Shown here: positions 11,301 to 20,149 of the stretch, piece after piece
Numbering within the stretch: position 1 is the first letter of the stretch
Layout: each line of letters opens with the position of its first letter
Assembly: GCF_036711975.1 (NCBI RefSeq)
Contig: NC_091967.1
Location: 11,222,001 to 11,286,000, forward strand
From: Onthophagus taurus
Lineage: Eukaryota; Arthropoda; Insecta; Coleoptera; Scarabaeidae
Reading direction: 5' to 3'
Length of the DNA: 64,000 nucleotides
The notes under the pieces: generated by a model
What the model saw: the letters and a program-made list of their open reading frames with translations, nothing else
Databases searched by the model: none
What the model was told of the DNA's origin: nothing
Position numbers and translations under genes: made by a program

Positions 11301-14300
11301 CGCAAATATTCTTTGGTATGTCCAAACTTGTGCGTGGCAGAATTGTATTCTTTGCTGCCACACACTTGCCGCTATGTTTAGACACACATTAAGAACAAAC
11401 ATCTAAGTCGTCATCCGATTTTTGCGGTTACAACCGTCATCAATCTTTTCCCTTTCAATATAGGAGGGGCAGTTTTCTTGTTAGCCTTGTATCTTCCCTT
11501 AGCGAAGACATCGTTTTAATAGATATGGCGCAAAGAATAGCTATGATGCATTCCAGCCACTCAGAGAAATTTTATGGTTTTCCCATCTCACGAGAAATAA
11601 CAGATACCATAGCGGTCTGGATATTAAAACATGACATATTGCCTCAGAAACATCCCAGAGCGTGACATCCAGCTCTTCATTACAATTTTGTTGACTTTCT
11701 TATTTTTACCTATCCACTATACTTCAATTGTTGTCTTCTGTTTTTGTTTTAGATGTACAGGTGTCATAAATATGATGTTATGACAGGCTATCTCAGAATC
11801 TAAAAGAGATAAACACAAGTAGCTTACATGTGATCTTGTTTTACGAGTAAATGCTAATGCAGAAAACTCTAAACCGCTATCGTCTTGTTTTTGCGCTATC
11901 AAAAAAAAGAAAATTTTCGAAATTTCGCGAAAACGACAAACATGAATATCTCGCTTATTACCAAAGGTGGAGTAACATAGCAAAAATACAAAAAGTTGTA
12001 AATAGTTGCAAAAAGCAATTATAAGGCGATAGCAAAAAACCAGAGCGTTTAGAGTTTTTGGCGTTTATTGGACACCTGTACAGCCAGGTTACCTGAATTC
12101 TGATTCTCATAAGTGGTGTTGCATCTTGATCTTTAGTGTATTCTGTATCTTTGAATTTGAACTTCAATCTTTTTGCTTCCAACATTTTTGTTTTGTTTGT
12201 CGAATCTCTGCCATTGTTGCTTAATGCAGGTTGTTTATAAGAGATGTGGGATAGACTATTGGTATTTTGTGGATAAATATGCTCTCACATTCAGAACTGT
12301 ATATTTACTAATGTACATACGTAGAGCAACTTTATACATTGTAGACAGCATCAAGTCCAGACTAAATCATTTTGTATTTTGTTCATCTTAGACATAGCTT
12401 GTTTGAATAGCGTTCTTCTTCTTCAACCTGTATTCATCCACGGCTGAGCATAGGCCTTTTCCAAATGTCTCCATTTTTTCTGTCTTGATGTTTTTATCTA
12501 TTCTTTCCCCGCCCACTCTTCATGTCATCAATCCATCTCTTTTGCGGTCTTCCTGGTATCTTCTAGATTCTCGTGGTCTCCAAAACGTTATTCTTTGTGT
12601 CCATTTTTCTGTGTTTTCTCTTGCCACTCGACTCTCGACATCTATCATTTGTGTTCTTCTGCGAATGTTGCTATTTCGAATCTTGTCTCTCAGAATGACT
12701 CCCAGCATTACTCGTTCCATTGCTCTTTGGGTTACACTATGTTGTTCTGCAGGTTTTCTTGTCAAGCCTATACTTTCAAGTCCGTATGTAGTCACTGGCA
12801 GTATGCAATTATCATACACCTTTCGTTTTAGGCTTTTCCAACGTATAACCATGATATTTGTACTTGCTTGCATTCTCTAAGGAGACGTTGTCAATGGCAA
12901 TATCATTTTACATGTTTTACATTTTACGTGCTCATTACTTCGATTTTATACAGGTTCATTTTGTCTAAACTGACCAGTATCACATCATCTGCGAACCTCA
13001 AATGATTCAAGCGTACACCACCCACATTCAGACCCATATTTTCCCAATCAAGTTGTTTAAATACATTTTCCAAGGTGAACAAGTTGGCCGAAATAGTATC
13101 ACTAATCGTTTCCATGATTTTCTGCTGCATTATCTCTGATACACATAAATTATTGGTCAAAATAGTCCGTTCAGAGTCTTAATTGTAGTTAATAGAGATT
13201 AAATAAATAAATTTTCTATGATGTTATTTATTAATACTGTTGTTTTTTATTAGGTTGGCCAAATCCTGAAAATTTTACTTGGGAATCTTACTTAAAAGAA
13301 ACAAAATGTGTGGCAGCTCCAGCTCGTGCATTCAAACAAAAACCAGCAAATGGTTTCAAAAGAGGAATGAGACTAGAATGTGTAGACAAAAGGGTTCCTC
13401 AAATAATTCGCGTAGCGACTGTTGATGACGTACGAGATCATCAAATTCGAATTAGTTTTGATGGTTGGCCAGATCGGTATAGTTATTGGGTAGATGATGA
13501 TAGTATGGACATCCATCCTGTCGGTTGGTGTCATAAAACAGGTCATCCTTTAGAACCACCACTAAGTAAGTCCGAAAACCTAGATCATTCACCAAATCAT
13601 GGTCAAACTAAAACCTTCATATATCCTTATTTATTTATATTTATAGCTCCAGATGACGTTTACGATTTCTTAGAATGTCCCACGGTAGGTTGCAGAGGTC
13701 AAGGTCATATTCAAGGTCCATCATATCAAACACATTCAAATCAAAAATATTGTCCGTACGCTGATGAAAATATAGATAATATAGAGCATAATTTACCAGA
13801 TAGATTGTTGAGTCCTGACAGACAATTAGAAGCTGTGGTTCCAGTATCGCGCGAACCAAGAGAAAGAATGTAAGATTCTATTTCGAGTTCTAAACCAATA
13901 ATTATAATAATATTTTATCAAATGTCTAGAAAACCTCGGGTTGGTCGTCCTCCAAAACAAATTCCAAAGTTAGAACCGATTATTCTAAAACAGGATTCGT
14001 CCGAAGAGGAGGATAAAAAACCAATTGAAAAGAAATTTGTTCGAACTTATTCTAAAGAAGTGGTGAAAGAAGAACCTCCAAGTGTTATAAGAAAAGAACC
14101 TGGCGAATTAACGAATGGATTCGTTTCAATTGAAGAACAACAAACATGGGAAAGACATAGTAGATATTTAACTAATTATACTAAAACGGATACAGATCCA
14201 AGAGAATGGACGGAAAACGAAGTGGTCGATTTTGTAACGAGTTTGCCGAATTGTAGAGAGCATGGTGATATTTTCGGGAAACACAACATCGATGGGGAAT

Positions 14301-14419
14301 CTTTGCTTATGTTGACGCAACAGGATATTGTTGATATTTTACATATTAAGTTAGGTCCGGCGATCAAAATATATAATAGTATTTTACTTTTGCGACAAAA
14401 CGCAAGATGTTATACGTAG
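8362..14419 (+). CDS. l(3)mbt: Lethal(3)malignant brain tumor-like MBT-repeat chromatin protein
   Basis: Five coding exons join in phase: 8362-10512, 10570-10798, 13254-13565, 13647-13869 and 13930-14419, giving 1,134 codons. The first exon starts two bases after an acceptor (AG 8358-8359). Order of domains: a long Asn/Lys-rich disordered N-terminus; an FCS zinc finger near residues 498-525 (CLHC, then CSYDC); MBT repeats at about 580-685, 692-793 and 795-897; a C2H2C finger (CPTVGC to HSNQKYC) near 908-940; and a SAM domain near 1063-1130. MBT2 keeps the methyl-lysine cage pattern: the Asp in AVDRKN and the F, W and Y of HFDSWDDIYDYW. This is the architecture of L3MBTL1/3/4 and fly L(3)mbt, nuclear repressors that bind mono- and dimethyl-lysine and compact chromatin. 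The third intron is swollen by transposons; the others are 57-81 bp. Confidence 0.96.
10799..11753 (+). other. l(3)mbt intron 3, left part; no feature recognised
   Basis: Donor G|GTAATA at 10799-10800; the intron continues to the acceptor TTATTAG ending at 13253. The 11160-11550 stretch is less AT-rich than its surroundings and may be an old repeat, but I cannot assign it. Confidence 0.5.
11754..12083. mobile_element. Mariner-type MITE with CAGGTGTC ends
   Basis: TGTACAGGTGTC at 11754-11765 and GACACCTGTAC at 12071-12081 form inverted ends inside TA. The interior (GCTAATGC..GAAAAC, GCTATCGTCTT, AGGTGGAGTA) is a diverged relative of the arms of the foldback element at 28.5 kb, linking the two families. 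Confidence 0.65.
12420..13170 (-). pseudogene. LINE (RTE-like) ORF2 3' fragment
   Basis: Read on the minus strand, 13170-12930 encodes reverse transcriptase palm sequence with LNHLRFADD, which contains the FADD catalytic motif. 12880-12510 encodes the post-RT region (YDNCILPVTTYGLES, QRAMERVMLG, WRPRESRR). The 3' end near 12420-12470 carries the tail CGGCTGAGCATAGGCC often seen in such LINEs. Stops and a frame change between the two blocks show it is dead. It lies antisense in l(3)mbt intron 3. Confidence 0.85.
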
Positions 14420-14751
14420 TAATCTTCTTTTTTGTATTTTATTTATATTATTCACTTTTCTTCCATTATTGTGATCATTTTTGGAATGTACATTCAAGTA
14501 AAGTAAAAAAAATTTCTATTTAATGTTAATAAGTTATTTTATTTATAATCCATATTTATCAATGAGCCTCTTAAGATGGAATTAAAACACTTTAAGAACA
14601 GACTGTATATCATGGAATTTAATACATCAATTTAGATTATTTAGAACCAATTAGTGTATGATATTTATCAATTTTATTTTAAAATTGGTTCTTAATTAAA
14701 AACACATTAGCTTTTGATAAATTTTATTTCTTAAATATTATAAATAAAAAA
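14420..14751. other. Convergent 3' ends of l(3)mbt and SRA1
   Basis: The two genes face each other with 332 bp between stop codons. TTTATT near 14723 is a minus-strand AATAAA suitable for SRA1, about 30 bases past its stop. A plus-strand AATAAA at about 14743 could serve l(3)mbt, in which case the transcripts overlap at their tails. Confidence 0.55.
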
Positions 14752-15273
14752 TTATTTGTTTAAAGGTGTAGTAAATACTGTAAATGCACTAATCCACGAA
14801 TTACAAAGAGTGGAATCTTCCATCATCAATTGCAACTGACATTGATTAGCTTTTTCTAAATTTCCCTCGGCCAAAAATGTACTTAAATTAAAAATATTAT
14901 TCTGCATCTTTTCGTTAAACTTTCCATCCATCCACATTTGCTTCATCACCTCAAGTTTACTACAAACACCTCCGGTGGAATCTCCAATTAATTTATCTTG
15001 AGCTTGATTTATATTTTGTAAAACTCTTTCTAATAATGTTGTGTTGGAAGAGTTTCCATCTGGAACTACAGGAATCATTGGAGGGGTAGCAGTTGGAATA
15101 CTAGTGTTGGGAGCTGGTTGAGGTGGTAAATTTCCTGATTGATTTCCCGACAGTGGAAATGCAATTCTTTTATTTCCAATTCTCGATTTTGGAGGTGGAT
15201 TTGAAGAATTATAATTTAAAGTAGGTGGATCATTCCAACCTGGATCCGCTTTTGGTCTTGTTATTTCAGACAT
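14752..15273 (-). CDS. SRA1: Steroid receptor RNA activator protein (SRAP) homologue
   Basis: A single-exon frame of 173 codons. The N-terminal GWNDPP motif (residues about 12-17), a Pro-rich linker at 40-75 with PPMIP, and the C-terminal helical domain from about 80 onward match the SRA1 family. In vertebrates the same locus also yields a non-coding coactivator RNA; the protein C-terminal domain is a helical bundle resembling the yeast splicing factor PRP18. Its role in insects is poorly known. It is divergent from MED9 (367 bp between start codons) and convergent with l(3)mbt. Length is somewhat shorter than the human protein, chiefly in the N-terminal linker. Confidence 0.9.
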   Translation of the reverse strand: MSEITRPKADPGWNDPPTLNYNSSNPPPKSRIGNKRIAFPLSGNQSGNLPPQPAPNTSIPTATPPMIPVVPDGNSSNTTLLERVLQNINQAQDKLIGDSTGGVCSKLEVMKQMWMDGKFNEKMQNNIFNLSTFLAEGNLEKANQCQLQLMMEDSTLCNSWISAFTVFTTPLNK

Positions 15274-15640
15274 TTTTACCTAGACAATTTTCTAACGTTA
15301 CAATAACATATTTTTAGAAGAAAATCCTTATTTTATAAAAATCACCAAAATTGACATTTGACATATTAAAACAGCTGTCACATTAGATTATGTCGGCAAA
15401 GTAGTTAGTTATTGCTGTCTTTTTATAAAAACATTTTATAATCAATAATTAAATTGTTGAAGTATATAAAATTAATAAGTTTATTAAATGTATCAATAAA
15501 TTCTTTAATAATTAATGTTAAAAAACATCTTTTAAAGTAATGTCGATAAAGTAGTTATTAATATTTTGAATAAACATAACCTCGAATATTTGACATATGC
15601 ATTGAAAAACACTTGAATATTAATTAAAAATTTCAGTGAA
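15274..15640. promoter_or_regulatory. Probable bidirectional promoter of SRA1 and MED9
   Basis: The only sequence between the two divergent start codons. A motif ATGTCG(G/A)(C/T)AAAGTAGTTA occurs twice in the same orientation, at 15390 and 15540, which may be a duplicated factor site. No TATA box is convincing. Confidence 0.5.
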
Positions 15641-16123
15641 ATGGAAATATTGGATCAAAACCAAGAAAAAAAACGTATTACAGTTGAACAATTAGACATA
15701 CAAATATTACCGGTTATTTACGAAATTATTAAAAGGTGCGTAGTTTAACAGTTTAATTATAGAAATAGAAACAGTTTAATCACAATCTTTCGACTTGTTT
15801 CATAATATTATTTTTTTTAGTATTGAAAAAGATCATCACGATAACACCTCGAAAACCAGAGAATCCCAAGATTGTTCCTTGAAAGTTTTAGAATTACAAA
15901 AGAGGTTAGATAACGCCAGAGCTCAGGTTGCATAACATTTTAATCTGTTTAACACCAAATTTAATGTAATACATTTTTTTAGATTAATTCTTTGGCGGGT
16001 ATAGAATTTAGCAAGGAACAACAACTGAACCACTTGGAGGCTTTAAAAACTCAATTGAGATTAAAACAAGAACTTCTTCATAAATATCGCTATTTGTACC
16101 CATTTGGCATGCAAAAATCTTAG
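15641..16123 (+). CDS. MED9: Mediator complex subunit 9
   Basis: Three exons, 15641-15735, 15821-15926 and 15983-16123, join in phase to 113 codons; introns of 85 and 56 bp have standard GT-AG borders. The product has the MED9 (CSE2) layout: a short N-terminus, the ILPVIYEIIKS core at about 22-32, then a coiled coil from about 45 to 105 with SLAGIEFSKEQQL and LRLKQELLHKY. MED9 belongs to the middle module of Mediator, which bridges activators and RNA polymerase II. It is shorter than the human subunit because the Pro-rich N-terminus is absent. An NCBP2AS2-like frame starts 20 bases after its stop. Confidence 0.93.
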
Positions 16124-16128
16124 ACTTC

Positions 16129-16134
16129 AATAAA
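16129..16134 (+). terminator. AATAAA between MED9 and the next frame
   Basis: The hexamer lies six bases past the MED9 stop. Cleavage at the usual distance would fall inside the following small ORF and destroy it, so its use would separate the two products. Confidence 0.35.
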
Positions 16135-16143
16135 AAAGGAAGA

Positions 16144-16395
16144 ATGGTTTTACGTTTTTTAATAAGATACCTTGCTAACAATGAGGAACTTGTTAGGCGT
16201 TTAAGTGAATCATATCCGATGCGGCGAGCAGCTAGATTAGTTGTGTATATTATTAATCGTGGTAAATTACTTGCTGAAGAACGAGGGTTACATGATAAAC
16301 TCGCCCCAGAAGAATTAAAAAAATACGTTAGGCGTTTTTCGAATAATTTAAAAGAAGAAATTGAAAAAGCTAAATCTAAATATGAAAAGAAATAG
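16144..16395 (+). CDS. NCBP2AS2: NCBP2AS2-like small protein
   Basis: An 83-codon frame beginning MVLRFLIRYL and containing LVRRLSESYPMRRAARL (residues about 16-32). This matches the conserved N-terminus of vertebrate NCBP2AS2 (KIAA-type small protein), whose homologues start MVLRRLL and share RLSESRPIRRAA. The N-terminal helix is basic and amphipathic, in keeping with the mitochondrial location reported for the vertebrate protein; the C-terminus is Lys/Glu-rich helix. Function is not established. There is no room for an independent promoter after MED9 (20 bases), so it is probably translated from a shared two-cistron mRNA or by reinitiation. Confidence 0.85.
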   Translation: MVLRFLIRYLANNEELVRRLSESYPMRRAARLVVYIINRGKLLAEERGLHDKLAPEELKKYVRRFSNNLKEEIEKAKSKYEKK

Positions 16396-16467
16396 ATATA
16401 GTTTTTTTAGCTTAATTAATTATAAAGTAAAAAGAACTTTGTTATAACAAATTTTCTTGTGATTATT

Positions 16468-16473
16468 AATAAA
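16468..16473 (+). terminator. Poly(A) signal AATAAA for the MED9/NCBP2AS2 transcript
   Basis: It lies 73 bases after the second stop codon, in AT-rich 3' sequence; a good distance for a short insect 3'UTR. Confidence 0.6.
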
Positions 16474-17154
16474 ATAATGTTGATTTAAATGTTGTTTTAA
16501 TAATAATGATACAGTTTTATAGTATGTTTCACCATCCAATTGATGTGGTGAGTTTGTGAGACTTGCAATAATTATTTTTTGTGTTTATGGTGTACATATT
16601 TTAAATTGTAAGCACTACTTTGTGTTTACATGTCAACTTTAGATTAATTTAATTACTTTAACTTTAATTAGGATAGAAGTGGTTTTATTTGGAATATTTC
16701 GGCCTTGAAAACGGTTCTTTTTAAATAAGAACCTTCTAAACCTGCCAAATCTGATGAGGTTATGGGTCAAATAATTTTAGTATCAACTAATTGTAGTGGC
16801 AAAAGCATATCAGCTAATAAATATACATCATTGTATACTGTGTTTTCCTGTTTTTGCTTATATTAATTCTATGATGCAGTCCTCATTTCGAAATTAGATG
16901 TTGCAACTAGTCGTACACAACTTTTTGAACAACACGGATTTTTTAATCAACAACAGCATGGGAGTTGACAGTGTGATAGGACGTTTAAGCCAGAATTGAA
17001 GTGATGAGAATGTAGCCCGCCATTGAAAGCTACCGAAAATTGGGCAATATTATCTGCAACCGACGACGAAACAGGGTTTTCTGCAAATGTTAAAGATGTG
17101 ATTAGTGATGATTCTTTGTGAGGGAGGAATTTATGGACGGCTTTATAAGGAAGC
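16474..17154. other. Intergenic; nothing recognised
   Basis: AT-rich sequence past the NCBP2AS2-like gene. Some short protein-like stretches (16980-17130) might be old transposon, but no family is identifiable. Confidence 0.45.
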
Positions 17155-17216
17155 TTTATATTGAACTAAAACTCGAACGAGAACTAGAAACGTTCGGGTT
17201 TAGTCGTGAAAAAAAC
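17155..17216. repeat. Fragment of the dispersed CTAGAACTAG-type repeat
   Basis: GAACTAGAAACGTTCGGGTT with TAGTCGTG matches one arm of the palindromic repeat described at 26.6 kb. Confidence 0.6.
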
Positions 17217-17925
17217 TTTCAGTTGTCAATGTCAACTTTAATTTTATTATTATATTCCTAATCTTCATAAAATAACCTTTAAAGTGAGTCCAAACATGAC
17301 GCATTTTTATCAAAAAACCAAAAAGTTCGAACTTTCAACTATTAATTTTGACATATTTGTTAACTTCATAAAAAATCATTTAAAATGAGTCCAAACTCGA
17401 CATATTTAACTTTGATATTAATGGAGATACAATCACTTCCGGTTTGAAACGTCAACGTCAATTTTGACATATTTGTCGTCTTCATTAAAAAACCTTTAAA
17501 ATGAGTCCAAAGTTGACGTACTTATCTCAAAAAGCAAAAAAGTTAGAATAAAAAACATTAAATCCGAAGTTAGCAACAATGAAGGTAGCAATTTAATTTT
17601 TCAATATTAATACCAACCTTAATTTTTGATTTTTTTAAAATATATATTTGTTTTTGTGACAAATATTATCGGAAGTTGCTTATATCTCGAATAACATTGA
17701 AATTAAACGTATCATGTTTGGACTCATTTTAAAGGATTTATCACGACGATTACAAATATGTCAAAATTGACGTTGACATTCTTACCCGAAAGTTGACCAT
17801 AACATCATTAATATTGAAGATAAATATGTCGTGTTTGTACTCATTTTAAAGGATTTTTAATGAAGATTACAAATATGTCAAAATTAAGGTTGACATTTTA
17901 AATCTGAAGTTAATTAATATAAAAT
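17217..17925. repeat. Inverted-repeat element built of TTTAAAATGAGTCCAAA modules
   Basis: The module CTTTAAA(A/G)TGAGTCCAAAC occurs three times forward (17278, 17383, 17496) and inverted twice (about 17720 and 17838) as GTTTG(G/T)ACTCATTTTAAAGG. Each is next to GACATATTTGT or its complement. The left and right halves thus fold back over roughly 300 bp each around 17600. No coding capacity. Confidence 0.7.
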
Positions 17926-18256
17926 AGAAGTTTTATAACTGAAGTTAATCTAGTGTTAGTCACTTTTCAGCACTTTCTTTTTATTTGTAACATGTTTTTT
18001 GGGTCATTTCACATTGATCAAAAGAAAGTCGTCGAGTTTTAAGCCACATGATGATTTTGTTAAAAAAGAGCGTTCTTAAATTTTACCCTGTAAAGTTGTA
18101 ACACTTCGTCCTTAATTTCATTTTACAACCTTTTAAACTTTAATTTTGTAAATTAGTAACTAATAATCTGATTTCGACTTTGATATGTGATCTTTTTTAA
18201 TAAAAGAAAAAGAAATATTAAGAAACTTGTTTGTAAAATGGATAAGATGAGAGATG

Positions 18257-18860
18257 TTAATCTATTTGTAGAGGTAAACCATTAAATTTTGCAATTGATT
18301 TTGAAACTTTGAAATTATTCTCAATGACTCCCTCTCTTATGTCGTTACATCTTGGCATAGGCTCAATTATCTCCCAATCAGCCCTACATAATCTACACAT
18401 CCTCTCTTCATCCTCCATCCAATATTTATTCGCCCTTTCTTCATTCCCGCACCGAAATCGCGCTATCATACGTTTTTCTTTCCCTCTACCGTCCTCCATC
18501 AAATACCCTGGGATTTCCTGCGTTATTATGGTCTTGTTGTCCATACACCCCCACGCCAGTATTAATCTCCCTCCAACATTCTTTCAAAATCTTAAAGTCG
18601 CTCCTCTGCTCCAACTCATTCTCGTATTTTATCCCCCTTCTGCCTGATTCCACCCCCATCTTCTCCAGCTTCAATTCTTCTCTCATAATGTATCACGGGG
18701 TTTCCCTGCTTAACCCCATGACCCACTTCCAATTTCCAATATCTCTCCTGAATCTCCTCTACCATCCTTCATACATTACCACACTCCTCAACAGATCATC
18801 AAACATTATTTTCCGCCTGCACAAATCTTTCCCAAATGTTTGTTCCCCCCCTTTTCTTAT
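18257..18860 (-). pseudogene. Non-LTR retrotransposon ORF2 C-terminal fragment
   Basis: On the minus strand, RFRCGNEERANKYW followed by CRLC and EPMPRC is the C-terminal Cys-rich tail typical of R1/Jockey-clade ORF2 proteins (C..C....H/P..C pattern). Upstream sequence to about 18686 adds a Glu/Lys-rich helix. A frame change near 18520 and loss of all upstream domains make it a relic. Base composition is clearly less AT-rich than its surroundings, consistent with insertion. It sits just beyond the presumed 3' end of Phactr. Confidence 0.7.
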
Positions 18861-18889
18861 ATCTTAACAGGTATATGCACGCGGAAGAA

Positions 18890-20133
18890 TTATGTATAGA
18901 TTACTTTATTACGTTTTATTTTGGTTAAGGTGAAAAAAAACGAAAATTTTTTTAATGTCTTGTTTATTTGGAAGACATTTCTTCTTATTAAAACCAGTAT
19001 AAATCGATTGAGTATGAATACAATTACTTAGTAAATAATACATAGAGCATTATATTGCATGTTTTTTCTTTAAGCAAACATTTCTATTTTACAAGCTGGA
19101 GTTCAACAAGTGTGTACAATTTCGGTCACGTACCATTTCAATATTTTCACTTTTTTCTTTAATATTTACGCATACGAATTCGCAGTCTAATAAAATATTT
19201 GAATTTCTTTTTTTTAGGAAATAGATTATTATTAAAGGTTTTTTTTCTTATCATTATTATAATGTATTTATCTCTTCCTTTTAATTTATTAAATATTATC
19301 CATAGACTTATTTTCGTACGTAATTTATGTTTATTTTTTTAAAAGAACTTCATATAAAATTCAATTTTCTCTATTTGTCTCATCTCAAATTTTTATTATT
19401 CTTGTTTTAAATATTAATAGAACACATTTGATTTTCAATAAACTAGTTTCTTTTCTCTTTCTCTCTTGATACAAGTAAAATACAGATGTGGTCAAGTCGT
19501 TTAAAATGACGTAGTCTATGTACGATTATTATTAAATTAAAAAATAGTACGTATTGATGTACAATTTGAAATTTTTAGCAACTCAAAGAGTAAAAATTAC
19601 AGAAGACGACACAATTGAATTCTCGCTCTACAGTTTTTATTATTTTATTATTTTTTCTTTCACAGTTAGTGCGTAAAATGCACTTATCAGTGATGTAAAT
19701 TGGTAATAATAGTGTTTTCTTCTTTTAATAATTAATAATTGTAATTAATAATAATGAACTATTAAATAATAAAAATCATTACACTAACTAATAACTACTA
19801 TAATACGTAATATACTATAATATTTACAGGATTTATTTTTTTTGTTTTCTATTTCCTTCATTCTCATTTGATCCGTGTGCTTTAACGCAAGATTTATACC
19901 TACCTATTTCTTTTAATTGTATAATTAATTAATTAATCAATTTGTGTAATAAAAAATCACGTATGTACAAAAAACAATTACACGTTTACGAGTCTATACA
20001 ATGTTTGTATAAACCTGACCGACTTGGCAGTCCGGCATGAATAATAAGCGGTTATGGGAAAGTTGATTTTCTCTACGGCTATGCCCATCACAGTATTTAG
20101 CTTTTTCGTATCTTCTAACGCACCTTGGAATTG
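18890..20133 (-). other. Phactr: Probable 3'UTR of Phactr
   Basis: The Phactr stop codon is at 20136-20134. The following minus-strand sequence is very AT-rich and T-rich, with several minus-strand AATAAA hexamers (TTTATT on plus, the most distal near 18906). No other gene starts before the LINE fragment. The exact poly(A) site is unknown; the UTR could be as long as 1.2 kb. Confidence 0.5.
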
Positions 20134-20149
20134 TCAAGGCCTATGAAAT
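20134..20149 (-). CDS. Phactr: Phactr last coding exon
   Basis: Sixteen bases completing Arg and encoding FHRP then TGA, the invariant C-terminus of the family. The acceptor AG is at 20151-20150 after TTGTTAT. The tiny exon is found only because the upstream exon ends in HLT plus two bases. Confidence 0.9.
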
